From positions 62,001 through 126,000 of the forward strand of contig NZ_RQGQ01000009.1 of assembly GCF_004770265.1 (NCBI RefSeq): a DNA stretch of 64,000 nucleotides. Direction: 5' to 3'. Under the pieces are notes generated by a model. The model did not search any database and was not told the DNA's origin. It saw only the letters and a list, made by a program, of their open reading frames with translations. Position numbers and translations under genes: made by a program. Each line of letters opens with the position of its first letter. The first letter of the stretch is position 1. Source of the DNA: Leptospira congkakensis (lineage in GTDB: Bacteria > Spirochaetota > Leptospiria > Leptospirales > Leptospiraceae). This document shows positions 1 to 9,129 of this stretch, one piece after another.

Positions 1-2
1 TT

Positions 3-119
3 GAACGGTTACTCGAAAGAAAGTCCGTAAAACGTATGATAGCTGAAGCAGAACCATATTTTCATATGTATCCACTTTATGATAAAATTCCCAAACGATT
101 TCTAAATGAAAAAAATTAA
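3..119 (+). CDS. C-terminal fragment, glutathione S-transferase-like (partial)
   Basis: The window opens inside a gene. The frame beginning at base 3 gives 38 residues before TAA at 117-119. The tail has the pattern SVKRMIAEAEPYFHMYPL followed by a short basic end. This resembles the last helix of cytosolic glutathione S-transferases, where a 'P-x-V-x-R ... A-x-P-Y ... F/Y-P' pattern is common. Neither the thioredoxin fold nor the glutathione site lies in the window, so the family call rests on one short segment. It could be another helical C-terminus. Confidence 0.4.
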   Translation, partial: ERLLERKSVKRMIAEAEPYFHMYPLYDKIPKRFLNEKN

Positions 120-131
120 GGATAATCTCAT

Positions 132-164
132 ATGAACAAGATGATGATGTTTATTACTTTATGA
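132..164 (+). CDS. possible 10-residue leader peptide coupled to the ArsR gene
   Basis: ATG at 132 opens a ten-codon frame (MNKMMMFITL) ending in TGA at 162-164, which overlaps the ArsR start ATG at 161 as ATGA. An AAGGA at 118-122 sits nine bases before this ATG, while the ArsR start has no Shine-Dalgarno-like sequence of its own. Translation of the mini-frame followed by re-initiation would explain how the ArsR gene is read. A frame this short can also arise by chance. Confidence 0.3.
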   Translation: MNKMMMFITL

Positions 165-508
165 AGTCTAATACCATTGGTTTGGAACATATCTTTCATG
201 CACTTAGTGACCGCAGTCGGTTGAATATGGTGGAACGATTGAGCCTAGGTCCTCTATCTGTGAAAGAGTTGGCAGAGCCACTCTCTATGGCGTTACCTTC
301 TGTTTTAAAACATTTAAAAGTGTTGGAAGAGGGTGGCATAGTTGTTTCTGAGAAGTCAGGAAGGGTTCGCACATATAGATTGGATCCTGCCCAACTTTCG
401 AGTATTGATTCTTGGATGGCAAAAAGAAAAGCTGCTTGGAACAAACGTTTTGACAAGTTGGAAAGTTTTTTAATCGAATCATCGGATGAAAATTCCGACG
501 GAACATAA
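161..508 (+). CDS. ArsR-family winged-helix transcriptional regulator
   Basis: This 115-residue protein is essentially one ArsR/SmtB winged helix. The N-terminal helix (FHALSDRSRLNMVERL, about residues 13-28) precedes the helix-turn-helix (LSVKELAEPLSMALPSVLKHLKVLEEGGIV, about 32-61). The beta-wing follows (SEKSGRVRTYRLDP). No CxC metal-binding pair is visible on the recognition helix, so it is probably not a classical heavy-metal sensor. It belongs to the group usually found next to an AHSA1/SRPBCC gene, and that arrangement holds here: the downstream gene starts 16 bases after this stop. The pair is likely one transcript, with the regulator controlling its own operon. Confidence 0.85.
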   Translation: MKSNTIGLEHIFHALSDRSRLNMVERLSLGPLSVKELAEPLSMALPSVLKHLKVLEEGGIVVSEKSGRVRTYRLDPAQLSSIDSWMAKRKAAWNKRFDKLESFLIESSDENSDGT

Positions 509-524
509 AATGAAAGGAGGACAA

Positions 525-992
525 ATGAACCACTCTACTTTTACTATCGAAAGGATATTGCCGGCTTCTAAAGAAAGATCTTTTGCCGCATGGGCGAATG
601 CAGATTCCAAACGAAGATGGTTTGCTTGCCATGATGATTGGAAAACTGTTGAGTTTAGTTTGGATTTTAAAGTGGGCGGAAAAGAATCCAATTTAGTAGT
701 GACTCCTTCAGGAAGTCGTCATGTTTTTGATGCAACTTTTTATGACATCGTCCCCAATGAACGAATTGTATATGCCTTTGGTATGTATGTAAATGACATT
801 CGTATTTCTGTTTCTTTGGTTACTGTTTTATTTGAGTCACCGCTGGAAGGTAGAACTAAAATGACTTTTACCGAACAAATTGTACTTTTAAAAGAACCTG
901 GTAATAATGAAGGATTTCCAGAAGAGGAAGTTCGCGGCCGTGTAGAAGGGACAAACGCAGGATTTGATCGGCTTGAAAAAGAATTCACCTAG
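525..992 (+). CDS. SRPBCC / AHSA1-domain protein
   Basis: I start the protein at ATG 525 because a strong AAAGGAGG (513-520) lies four bases ahead; an in-frame ATG at 486 lacks such a site. The 155-residue product has the START-like AHSA1 fold: an opening strand (STFTIERILPASKERSFAAW), a WF pair, strands through the middle, and the family's C-terminal helix (ASFDR-like pattern, here NAGFDRLEKEF). Members bind small hydrophobic ligands or act as stress-linked accessory proteins. No catalytic residues can be assigned. It is co-transcribed with the ArsR regulator upstream. Confidence 0.85.
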   Translation: MNHSTFTIERILPASKERSFAAWANADSKRRWFACHDDWKTVEFSLDFKVGGKESNLVVTPSGSRHVFDATFYDIVPNERIVYAFGMYVNDIRISVSLVTVLFESPLEGRTKMTFTEQIVLLKEPGNNEGFPEEEVRGRVEGTNAGFDRLEKEFT

Positions 993-1050
993 TGGCTCCC
1001 TTGATCGGAAGCCCTCGGGAAAAAATCTGATTCAGTATCTGATAAAAGAT

Positions 1051-1425
1051 TTAAACAGGATATAAAAACTCGTAAAAAGTTCCATTGACCATAGGAACTC
1101 TAATATTTTTGATATCTTTTGTTTCTTCTTCCGATTCTAAGTATTGAAAAAAAGTTTTTTCAGGTTTGTAAAAGTATTTGGTTCTAGTTCGTTCCAATGA
1201 TGCAAGGGAATTCTGGATGTTGGTTTCTTTTGATTCATTTTGATTGAAGAATTGAAAGAGTTTACGGTTTGTTGCAGACGCAGGAAGAGAACATTCCCAA
1301 CAAATTTCTTCCTCAATGGATAAAATCTCATCGTATAACTCAGAGTGGTTTGTTGGGCCACCGAGTGCTGCCAGTTGCAAAGAAAGATCATAATACTCTT
1401 CTAGTAGGGATTCAATGTATTCCAT
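1051..1425 (-). CDS. hypothetical protein, 124 residues, acidic
   Basis: I do not recognise this protein. It is soluble, acidic and apparently helical: the N-terminal half (EYIESLLEEYYDLSLQLAAL, later EILSIEEEICWECSLP) looks amphipathic, and it carries a CWEC pair near residue 42. There is no signal peptide or membrane segment. A GAGGT sits about eight bases ahead of the start codon, which supports it being translated. It lies alone on the minus strand between the AHSA1 gene and the deoxyribosyltransferase. Confidence 0.6.
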   Translation of the reverse strand: MEYIESLLEEYYDLSLQLAALGGPTNHSELYDEILSIEEEICWECSLPASATNRKLFQFFNQNESKETNIQNSLASLERTRTKYFYKPEKTFFQYLESEEETKDIKNIRVPMVNGTFYEFLYPV

Positions 1426-1490
1426 ATTGGTTAACCTCTAAAAACCAGAATACCATCCAGGTAGGACAAAATAGCGGGGTTGTTTGAAAC

Positions 1491-1518
1491 TAGGGATTTT
1501 TTTTGAAAAAAATCCCTA
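1491..1518 (-). terminator. hairpin downstream of the deoxyribosyltransferase gene
   Basis: TAGGGATTTTTT (1491-1502) pairs perfectly with AAAAAATCCCTA (1507-1518) around a four-base loop. It lies 12 bases beyond the stop codon of the minus-strand gene ending at 1531, the expected place for a terminator. The U-run is inside the stem rather than after it, so efficiency is uncertain. Confidence 0.5.
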
Positions 1519-1530
1519 AAAAACCAAGAT

Positions 1531-2211
1531 TTACGCTTCTAAATACTTCATAAAATTGGCGGAACCTTTTAGTTTTTCTACAAGTACTTTGAGAATGGCG
1601 AGTAGATCTTTTTCTTTATGGTCGAAGAAACGAATGATATTTAAAATCTCCCAAACTTCCTTTCCCACTTCCATTGTCTTTTTTACCATTGGAGGTGGGT
1701 TTTTGAGATAAAGATTCTCACCAGCTGCATTTACGGTCACAATGATTTCGGCAAGTTTGGTTGGGATTTGGGATATATCTGTGACATATTTCCAGTTGTA
1801 ACTAAGACCAGTAAGGAGTGGATTGTCCAAACCATTAAATTCTGTTCTAGGGTCATTTTTATATATGACAATTGGTTTCCCTGTAGCAAATGAAATTCCT
1901 GTTTCGGAAATAGAGCCGTCGTCAGCTGGTCTTCCGTTCATATTGAACACTGTTGCACTACATCGTTCGACAACTTGATAAACGTCCATTGCAAACACTG
2001 CCTTTTGAACAAAAATCATAATGTCTCTAAAAATTTCTCCAGAGATGATCGGAGTGTTGATCATGGCCATAACCTGTGCCACTTCGATCCCATCTCTTTG
2101 TGGGAGGTAGGTTTTGTATCCCGCAGCTTCTAAAGTGGCAGCAATCGTAGCCATTGTGTTTAGTTCTTCAGGGCTAAACATAGGTCCGGAACAATAAATA
2201 TATTCGCTCAT
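1531..2211 (-). CDS. nucleoside 2-deoxyribosyltransferase-like protein
   Basis: The 226-residue protein begins with the family's strand-loop (MSEYIYCSGPMFSPEE), followed by a helix ending in AAGYKTYLPQRDGIE. A central FAMDVYQVVERCSATVFNMNGRPADDGSISETG segment matches the nucleoside 2-deoxyribosyltransferase core: D-x-x-Q ahead, then 'NG-R-x-D-x-G-T-x-x-E-x-G'. The glutamate in SETGISFATGKPIVIY is the expected nucleophile. The fold cleaves or exchanges the glycosidic bond of deoxynucleosides; substrate preference cannot be read from sequence. The C-terminal 70 residues extend beyond the usual 150-160-residue core and are of unknown role. Confidence 0.8.
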   Translation of the reverse strand: MSEYIYCSGPMFSPEELNTMATIAATLEAAGYKTYLPQRDGIEVAQVMAMINTPIISGEIFRDIMIFVQKAVFAMDVYQVVERCSATVFNMNGRPADDGSISETGISFATGKPIVIYKNDPRTEFNGLDNPLLTGLSYNWKYVTDISQIPTKLAEIIVTVNAAGENLYLKNPPPMVKKTMEVGKEVWEILNIIRFFDHKEKDLLAILKVLVEKLKGSANFMKYLEA

Positions 2212-2321
2212 AATATCCTCTAAGTTATTAAAAAGAATCTGAGCAGTTTTTCATTAAATATAAAAATTAATCATTACAAATTTTTAGGCCTTCGGAAAAA
2301 AGTTAGATGTTTGGTGAGGTG

Positions 2322-5300
2322 TTATAAATCGACTACAACAAGAGTTATGTCATCATCAGGAATATGTTTTCCACAAAATTCTTTTACTTGGTCCAAAAGA
2401 CCATCGGCAAATAAATCCGCAGATCGATTTGCTGAATTTTCTGTTATATAATGGCTAAGACGCTCATCACCAAACATTTCCCCGGCTGGGTTTCGTGCTT
2501 CAGAGATTCCGTCCGTATATAAAATCACTCGGTCACCTACGGAAAATGGAATATCTAAAATTTCATCGGGGATTTCAGGAAAACATCCGAGTATCCTCCC
2601 TCTCGGCCGAACGAGTTCGACTTTGTTAGTTTCTCGCCTATAAAAGGCAACGGGGGGATGGCCAGCACTTGCATAAAGGATTCTTTGGTTTTTTAAATCA
2701 AAGAATAAATAACATGCTGTAACAAATTGTTTGTGGATAGAATCTAAGAGAAGTTTGTTGATTCTTTTTAAAACTTCGTTTGGTTTTTTAGATACATGTT
2801 TTTGTAAGTTAAATGCCATTTTAAACATGGCAGCCACAATGGCCGCAGGAATACCATGCCCGGAAACGTCTGCCACTACAACACCTAAACTATGTTCGTC
2901 GGGAGTATGGAAATCATAATAGTCACCACCGATAGCAGTCATTGGATTGTATCTAGAAACGATCTTTGCTTTTTCACCTGTTGGTGGATGTAAAGGTAAG
3001 GAAGAGTCTTGGATTTTTTTGGCAAGTTTGAGTTCTGCTTTGATACTTAAATAATCTTCTTTTTCTTCCACAGCAGATTTTAAAAGAACGAGAGTATTGA
3101 CCCTTGCGAGAAGTTCCCTTTTATCAAAAGGTTTTCCTAAAAAGTCATTTGCCCCGGCTTCCAATCCCGAAAGAACATCTTCAATTCTATTTTTTGCAGT
3201 GAGCATTAGAACCGGCATTTCATAAATCGAATAGGTTTGTCTTAAGATTTTACAAACTTGATACCCACTCATCTTTGGCATCATAATATCTAATAGAACT
3301 AAATCTGGTTTTACTTCATTTGCTACAGATAATGCTGTTGGTCCATCTAAAACTGGAATTACGTTGAAACCAGATCCGCTAAGTTGAATTTTCAAAACTT
3401 CCAAGTTGATCGGATCGTCATCAACAGCAAGAATTGTTAGGTTACGATTTAAGTCGTTTGAAAGGTTTGTGGTAACTTCCATTCTTTCCACATAGTTTTG
3501 TTGAACGACAAAATTTCCACGGAGATCTTCGTCGATCACCGAACGATCAGTCTGCGGTATTGTAATATCAGTTTGATCTTTTTGAAATTCGTTTTGGCCA
3601 ACTGCCAAAGGCAAAGTAAATCTAAAAACAGATCCTTTCCCTAATTCGGATTCAACAGAGATGGTTCCAGTATGAAGTTCTACTAAGTTTTTTGTAATGG
3701 AAAGTCCGAGGCCAACTCCACCGAAATTTCTTGAAATACTGGAATCAGCTTGGGCAAAGGGTGCAAAAATTTTTCCCTGATCCTCTTTGGAGAGTCCTAT
3801 CCCTGTATCCGTTACTGCTATTTCTAAATAATTAAAAAAACCATTGTCTGTTGGTTTTGCAGTTACAGAAATAAAACCAGATTCTGTAAACTTAAGAGCA
3901 TTTCCGATGAGGTTAAACAGGATTTGTTGGATTCTATTTTCATCACCGAAAACTAAGGGACAGTCATCTGCGATTTCATTTTTTAAGAGAATACCTTTCT
4001 CAACAGCAGTTCGATCGAGTAGAGCAATCACAAGGTCTACAGAAGGTTGGATCGCTAAAGTCATTGGGGAAAGATTGAATTTCTGATTTTTCATCATAGA
4101 AAAATCGAGAAGGTCATTCACTAATCCAGAGAGACGTTTTGCGGAAGAGATGATAAATCCTAAATTTTTGGAAACACCCGCACTTACTGCACCCATGGAA
4201 CCTTCAATGAGTGATTCTGTGATCCCTATGATTCCATTTAATGGTGTTCTAAGTTCATGTGATGTATTGGATAAAAATTCATCTTTCATTTTATCCAATA
4301 CAACTAAGTCTTTGTTCTTTTGTTCTAATTCACTTTTGAGTTCATTTGTGACCTCATAAAGTTTTGCAAATCGTATCGATAATGCAAAAGATAAACTCAA
4401 GGTATAAAATAAAAACCCCTCAGAAAGAGATCTATCTAAAATGGATACATATATTTGTAGATAACTTAATATAGAAAATGCAGCAGTGACTCCAAGTGCA
4501 AGTTGCCCAAAAAATATAATACGAGCTCCCGGTTGTTTGAGTTTTACTGCCTGAAAGTTGAGAACAAAGGCGTATATTAGTTCAAATAGTGAAAAAATAT
4601 TCGTAATGTTTAATGTATATTTGGAATAAATTTCCATAACAAAGGGAATGAATGTAAAAAACGATATAAGGCCAATGGTAAAGTGTGCAGAAAGGGCAAC
4701 TATCACAAGTTTGGATGGTTTGTGGTTTGTAAATTCTAAAAAGAAAAGTGTACCTATAACTCCCATTAAACTCAATCCGGGATGGAAAATAAAATGGTTA
4801 AACCAAAACTCGTCCCATACAAAGTAAGGAAGAGACAAATTTCCAAAAGTCACAAGACCTGCAAGTGTTGCAAAAAAGAAATAAATTAAATAAGCTCTCT
4901 CCCTTCTACTTCTCAACCAAAGAATTAAACAATAAAGTGCAGAATATCCAAAGGCAAAACAAGATGCGGAATTCCACATAATGTATTTATAAAATTTACC
5001 TTGGATGAGATCAGATTCCCCAATATAAAATTCAGAATTTACAAATCCACCCCAACCAACATCGTCAGCGACTCTCACTGCGATTGTGTTTTCAGAATCG
5101 TATGCAATGAGTTCTTTTGGGATCGAATACACTGAGATTCGGCTACTTTTTTTGATTAGGTCTCCCGATTCTGTAATGACTCCTGTTTTACCGATGAGAA
5201 CTCCATTGATATACATTTCATGGGCATCTGCAATGAGAGGAGTGAGTATGCTGATATTCTGATTTTTGAATGTATTTGATACTTTGAAGGATTGTCTATA

Positions 5301-5549
5301 CCAACCAATTTTAAATCCAGACAATCCCGAATTATTCCATTGTGCGGGTATGGACAGTCTGCCCCAGTCGGAATCAGGAAATTCTTTTAATGCTTGGTTT
5401 AAATCATCTTTGGGATTGAATTTCCAAGATCCAGAAAGTTTGACCAGTTCCGTTGGGTCGTCGAGGGAATAGGTTGAAAGATTGGGGCTTGCGTAGATAG
5501 GCAGTAGGCAAAAGGAACAATAAATCGCAAATAGATAACGAACTTTCAT
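2322..5549 (-). CDS. 7TM-DISM sensor, hybrid histidine kinase, receiver and SpoIIE-type PP2C phosphatase in one chain
   Basis: I start at the ATG at 5549 because it gives a clean signal peptide (MKVRYLFAIYCSFCLLPIYA); upstream in-frame codons give no export signal. The 1075-residue chain has a periplasmic jelly-roll ligand domain (about 25-175; LSGSWKF, IPAQWNN, GWYRQSF), about seven membrane helices (about 185-405), and a short coiled coil. It continues with HisKA (SHELRTPLNG, His431), an HATPase domain (NLIGNALKF, DTGIGLS, GVGLGLS), a receiver (LLDIMMPKMSG, Asp754), and a C-terminal SpoIIE/PP2C phosphatase (GGDYYDF, VSGHGIPAA, LYTDGISEA). A phosphorelay that ends in a serine phosphatase suggests control of a partner-switching (STAS/anti-sigma) pathway; no such partner is adjacent. 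The gene stands alone and is divergent from the racemase-fold gene. Confidence 0.9.
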   Translation of the reverse strand: MKVRYLFAIYCSFCLLPIYASPNLSTYSLDDPTELVKLSGSWKFNPKDDLNQALKEFPDSDWGRLSIPAQWNNSGLSGFKIGWYRQSFKVSNTFKNQNISILTPLIADAHEMYINGVLIGKTGVITESGDLIKKSSRISVYSIPKELIAYDSENTIAVRVADDVGWGGFVNSEFYIGESDLIQGKFYKYIMWNSASCFAFGYSALYCLILWLRSRRERAYLIYFFFATLAGLVTFGNLSLPYFVWDEFWFNHFIFHPGLSLMGVIGTLFFLEFTNHKPSKLVIVALSAHFTIGLISFFTFIPFVMEIYSKYTLNITNIFSLFELIYAFVLNFQAVKLKQPGARIIFFGQLALGVTAAFSILSYLQIYVSILDRSLSEGFLFYTLSLSFALSIRFAKLYEVTNELKSELEQKNKDLVVLDKMKDEFLSNTSHELRTPLNGIIGITESLIEGSMGAVSAGVSKNLGFIISSAKRLSGLVNDLLDFSMMKNQKFNLSPMTLAIQPSVDLVIALLDRTAVEKGILLKNEIADDCPLVFGDENRIQQILFNLIGNALKFTESGFISVTAKPTDNGFFNYLEIAVTDTGIGLSKEDQGKIFAPFAQADSSISRNFGGVGLGLSITKNLVELHTGTISVESELGKGSVFRFTLPLAVGQNEFQKDQTDITIPQTDRSVIDEDLRGNFVVQQNYVERMEVTTNLSNDLNRNLTILAVDDDPINLEVLKIQLSGSGFNVIPVLDGPTALSVANEVKPDLVLLDIMMPKMSGYQVCKILRQTYSIYEMPVLMLTAKNRIEDVLSGLEAGANDFLGKPFDKRELLARVNTLVLLKSAVEEKEDYLSIKAELKLAKKIQDSSLPLHPPTGEKAKIVSRYNPMTAIGGDYYDFHTPDEHSLGVVVADVSGHGIPAAIVAAMFKMAFNLQKHVSKKPNEVLKRINKLLLDSIHKQFVTACYLFFDLKNQRILYASAGHPPVAFYRRETNKVELVRPRGRILGCFPEIPDEILDIPFSVGDRVILYTDGISEARNPAGEMFGDERLSHYITENSANRSADLFADGLLDQVKEFCGKHIPDDDITLVVVDL

Positions 5550-5784
5550 TTCAATTCCAAAGTAAAAGAGTCTGCCTTTTGCATCATTAGTGGGTATGCC
5601 AGATTTTAACCAAGAACAAAAGAATACCCTTCGAAGAAAACCGAATTCTCTTAACCAATACAAACTTCTATAATTGCTTAAAAAACATTCAGTCCTCAAA
5701 AATCAGGCCTAAATTCGGTTTGCAGTAGATTGGTTCGGATGAACTTTTTGAAATTTACCAATCCTTTGAGAGTACGTATTATCG

Positions 5785-7071
5785 ATGTTAAAGAGTCATA
5801 AATTTTTTTTATTAATAATCCTTGTCACTGCGTTCGTTTTTGTTTTTTTTCTACGACCGAAAGACGAAGGTGCTCTTTATCAGGAATACTTTTCCAAACT
5901 CAACCAAGAACTTAAAAATAATGGTTTTGGAAAACCAGTGGTACTTTTGGATTTGGACCGGTTGGATGAAAATTTATCTACCCTTTCCCAAAACATCCCA
6001 CCTCCTTTACACTATAGGATTGTGGTTAAGTCTCTTCCTTCGCTCGATCTTCTTCGTTACATTACAAAGGCCACAAAAACCAATCGGCTTATGGTTTTTC
6101 ATTCTGGCGATTTGGTTATGTTACTTGGTGAGAATGAGTTTTCTGCCTTTGATATTCTTCTTGGTAAACCTATGCCAATTCGTGCATTAGAAGATGTTTA
6201 TAAAAAAACAAAGGTGGACCGATTCCAAAAGATCCATTGGTTAGTGGATACAGAAACAAGACTGAACCAATACTTAGAATTTGGAAAATCTAAAAATATT
6301 AAGTTACATATTGTACTCGAAATTGATGTGGGCCTTCATCGTGGAGGTTTCCGAAATCCCGACGAAACAAATCGAACTCTTTCCCTAATACAAAAAAATC
6401 CAAACAACTTGGAGTTTGATGGATTTATGGGATATGAACCACATGTAGCTTCTGTTCCAAGTTTGTTAGGTGATAAAAATGAGGCAATTGCAAAAGAAAT
6501 TCAATTGTCTTTGTCCAAATACGAAGAATTTGTTTCTTCAGGTAAAAAATCTTTCCCATCCTTATTTGATAAGGAACTTCTTTTGAATGGGGGTGGAAGT
6601 AAAACGTATCGTTTTTACCAGAAGGATAATCATGTTGTAAACGATGTATCGGTAGGATCGGCACTTGTGATGCCTACTGATTTTGATGTGAGTACACTGA
6701 CAGAACACAAACCGGCTTTTTTCATAGCCGCACCTGTCTTAAAAAGATTAGAGGGAACTACCATTCCTTTTTTAGAATCAATTTCTTTTATATTTCCTAT
6801 TTGGAATCCGAATTTGCAGGTTACTTATTTTACTTATGGCGGGGCTTACCTTGCCAAAAAAGAATCTCCACAAGGTCTTTTTGATAATGGTCTTTATGGT
6901 GCGAGTACGAACCAGGGAATTTTGAATGGAAGTCGTGCCACCGGTTTACAACCTGATGATTATGTTTTTTTCCGACCCACTCAAAGTGAAAAGGTAATGG
7001 CAGAGATGGGCGAAGTGATTCTAATTCGAAAGGGAAAAATTTTTGGAACTTGGAAGTGTTTTATCAATTAG
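5785..7071 (+). CDS. membrane-anchored alanine-racemase-fold (DSD1-like) PLP enzyme
   Basis: An N-terminal hydrophobic helix (about residues 6-24, KFFLLIILVTAFVFVFFL) precedes a PLP-dependent alanine-racemase N-terminal barrel. The predicted Schiff-base lysine is Lys82 in YRIVVKSLPS. LDLDRLDEN marks the first strand, HIVLEIDVGLHRGGF the substrate/cofactor strand, and LNGGGSKTYR the phosphate loop. The C-terminal region (VTYFTYGGAYLAKKESPQ) fits the D-threonine aldolase/D-serine dehydratase-like C-terminal domain. Relatives act on D-3-hydroxyamino acids. Anchoring to the membrane by an uncleaved signal is unusual for this family. Its substrate is unknown and no D-amino-acid gene adjoins. Confidence 0.8.
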   Translation: MLKSHKFFLLIILVTAFVFVFFLRPKDEGALYQEYFSKLNQELKNNGFGKPVVLLDLDRLDENLSTLSQNIPPPLHYRIVVKSLPSLDLLRYITKATKTNRLMVFHSGDLVMLLGENEFSAFDILLGKPMPIRALEDVYKKTKVDRFQKIHWLVDTETRLNQYLEFGKSKNIKLHIVLEIDVGLHRGGFRNPDETNRTLSLIQKNPNNLEFDGFMGYEPHVASVPSLLGDKNEAIAKEIQLSLSKYEEFVSSGKKSFPSLFDKELLLNGGGSKTYRFYQKDNHVVNDVSVGSALVMPTDFDVSTLTEHKPAFFIAAPVLKRLEGTTIPFLESISFIFPIWNPNLQVTYFTYGGAYLAKKESPQGLFDNGLYGASTNQGILNGSRATGLQPDDYVFFRPTQSEKVMAEMGEVILIRKGKIFGTWKCFIN

Positions 7072-7098
7072 TATGTCTTAAATTTAAGACATACTAAT
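7067..7098. terminator. perfect 32-bp palindrome between convergent genes
   Basis: ATTAGTATGTCTTAAA (7067-7082) is followed immediately by its exact reverse complement (7083-7098). The element contains the TAG stop of the racemase-fold gene and ends 13 bases before the stop of the convergent esterase gene. The position suggests a bidirectional terminator. It has no T-run, so another protein-binding role is possible. Confidence 0.55.
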
Positions 7099-7111
7099 GA
7101 ATTTAATCTAA

Positions 7112-8140
7112 TTATTTTGCTCTGAAAAACTCCCACATGGCATCATTTGCTTTGATTGCCTTGGAGGGAGTGGCAGATCCAAAGAAAAAGGAAGGTTTTT
7201 TGCCACCAGGCCAAGAATGACCTCCCGATTCTGTGATACAAAGTTTTACCTTCACACCATCCTTACATTCACCATACTCATCACAAGTCACACCAGATTC
7301 CTCTAAAACTCGTTTGGGTGTTGGGTTACATTGATTCAAATCCACCCATTTAGAAACCGTTTTTGGAACGGAAACAAAATCAGTCACAAGGGATCTATCT
7401 TTGAAACTGTTTCCGGCCCCTCCATGAAATAAAACTTTGTCATCATCTTTGGCATGGATATGTAAAATGGAAATGGGTTTTGTAGGATTACAACTAATGG
7501 TGTTATCGGTTCCGGCAACGGTAGTGATGGCTGCCAATTGGTCTGTCATTTCACAGGCAAGACGATATGACATCATGGCTCCATTAGACATTCCAGTTGT
7601 ATACACTTTGGTTTTATCGATTTGCAGTTGTTTGTTGGCATGGTTTAGAATTTCTTTGATGAAACCCACATCATCGATTTTTTTGTCACGGGCATCTGCA
7701 CAACAATTACCTGCATTCCATGTTGCAATTTTCCCTGATTTGTATTTGCTATAACCGTTCGGAAAGATGGTGATATGGCCGTTTTCTTCTGATTTGGAAA
7801 TTTGATGGTAATAATCTTCGTTCGATTGGATTTCCATATCCCCACCACCGCCATGTAAAACTAATAATAAAGGTGTTTCTTTGTTTGGTGAATAAGTTTT
7901 TGGAACATGCACTTTGTAATAACGAGGGAAACCTCCATGGGAAAAGGTAAATGTATAATCGCCAGGGTTTTCAATTTTCGTTGTTAGGTCAGAAGAGGCG
8001 ACAGGAGCTGGTTTTTCTTCCATTTTCTTTTGGAATCGTTCCTGGATTTTACTTCGTAACCAACCTCGGGAACAAGATACGTTAAAAAAAATGATCAGAA
8101 GGAAAGGTAAAAATAGTAGAAATTTAGATTTGTATTTCAT
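7112..8140 (-). CDS. PHB depolymerase / LpqC-type esterase lipoprotein
   Basis: The 342-residue protein opens with a lipoprotein signal ([18 protein letters not shown]). An alpha/beta hydrolase of the polyhydroxybutyrate depolymerase/feruloyl esterase family follows. The oxyanion region is [11 protein letters not shown]. The nucleophile elbow is GMSNG with Ser185. The acid lies in HAKDDDKV and the histidine in SGGHSWPGG. Family members hydrolyse short-chain polyesters or cinnamoyl esters, so this is likely an outer-membrane-anchored esterase with unknown substrate. Its start ATG overlaps the stop of the upstream LLM gene as ATGA, so the two are co-translated. Confidence 0.85.
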   Translation of the reverse strand: MKYKSKFLLFLPFLLIIFFNVSCSRGWLRSKIQERFQKKMEEKPAPVASSDLTTKIENPGDYTFTFSHGGFPRYYKVHVPKTYSPNKETPLLLVLHGGGGDMEIQSNEDYYHQISKSEENGHITIFPNGYSKYKSGKIATWNAGNCCADARDKKIDDVGFIKEILNHANKQLQIDKTKVYTTGMSNGAMMSYRLACEMTDQLAAITTVAGTDNTISCNPTKPISILHIHAKDDDKVLFHGGAGNSFKDRSLVTDFVSVPKTVSKWVDLNQCNPTPKRVLEESGVTCDEYGECKDGVKVKLCITESGGHSWPGGKKPSFFFGSATPSKAIKANDAMWEFFRAK

Positions 8141-9129
8141 TGAAGAACCTCAAGTTCCAATTTTGCGAGTAGTTCTAAAGATTTGATTTTAGCATCGGTG
8201 TCATAAACCGAAGTCACTGTCATCAGTTCATCTGCCTTTGTTTCCTCTAAAACTTTAGTGATTCCTGCTTTTACCGTTTCAGGAGAGCCCACAACCGAAT
8301 AGGATAACATTCGTGAGGCGATTTGTTTTTCTTCAGGACTCCAATAAGATTCTATGTCTTCAATTGGCGGTGGAAAAGTCCCTCGCCTATTTCTGAGAAT
8401 ACGAGTAAAGGACTGTTGTGAACTTGTGAATAAAAAACTTGCTTCCTTGTCTGTTTCCGCTGCGATCACATTCACTCCCACCATTACATATGGTTTGTCC
8501 AAATACTGGGAAGGTCTAAATTGTTTTCTGTAGATTGTGATGGCTTCCATTAGGGCATCGGGTGCAAAATGAGAAGCAAAGGCATAGGGAAGACCAAACA
8601 TTGCCGCAAGTTGTGCTCCAAACAAACTAGATCCTAAAATCCAAACCGGTACATGTGTTCCTGTTCCTGGAATGGCACGAACTTGTAATTGGTTACCATC
8701 ATCTTCGAAATAGGAAAGTAGTTCCTTAACATCTTCTGGAAATGTTTGTGAACTCATGGCATCTCTTCTTAACGCACGTAAGGTGAGTTGGTCCGTCCCA
8801 GGGGCACGTCCCAATCCTAAATCAATCCTGCCTGGATATAAACTTTCTAAAGTTCCGAATTGTTCCGCAATGACAAGTGGGGAGTGATTCGGCAACATGA
8901 TCCCGCCGGCACCGATTCGTATGGATTTTGTGTGACCAGCTAAATGACCAATGACTACTGAGGTAGCGGCACTAGCAATAGAAGGAAAGTTATGATGTTC
9001 TGCTACCCAAATACGGTGGTAACCCAAACTTTCTGCGGCCTGTGCCACACGTACCGAATTTGCCAAGGCGTCTTTGGGTGTATTTCCTTCGTTGATGAAT
9101 ACTAAATCGAGAATTGAGAGTTGTGCCAT
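8137..9129 (-). CDS. LLM-class flavin-dependent oxidoreductase (luciferase-like, MsnO8 type)
   Basis: I choose the ATG at 9129 (MAQLSILDL) over a GTG three codons upstream because AAAAAGGGA lies at proper spacing to it. The roughly 330-residue TIM barrel has the family marks: [17 protein letters not shown] near residues 30-46, [25 protein letters not shown], and [16 protein letters not shown]. These proteins are FMN-dependent monooxygenases of the bacterial-luciferase superfamily; MsnO8-type members have no assigned substrate. The stop overlaps the start of the esterase gene. Divergent from an AraC regulator 260 bases away. Confidence 0.88.
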   Translation of the reverse strand: MAQLSILDLVFINEGNTPKDALANSVRVAQAAESLGYHRIWVAEHHNFPSIASAATSVVIGHLAGHTKSIRIGAGGIMLPNHSPLVIAEQFGTLESLYPGRIDLGLGRAPGTDQLTLRALRRDAMSSQTFPEDVKELLSYFEDDGNQLQVRAIPGTGTHVPVWILGSSLFGAQLAAMFGLPYAFASHFAPDALMEAITIYRKQFRPSQYLDKPYVMVGVNVIAAETDKEASFLFTSSQQSFTRILRNRRGTFPPPIEDIESYWSPEEKQIASRMLSYSVVGSPETVKAGITKVLEETKADELMTVTSVYDTDAKIKSLELLAKLELEVLQ

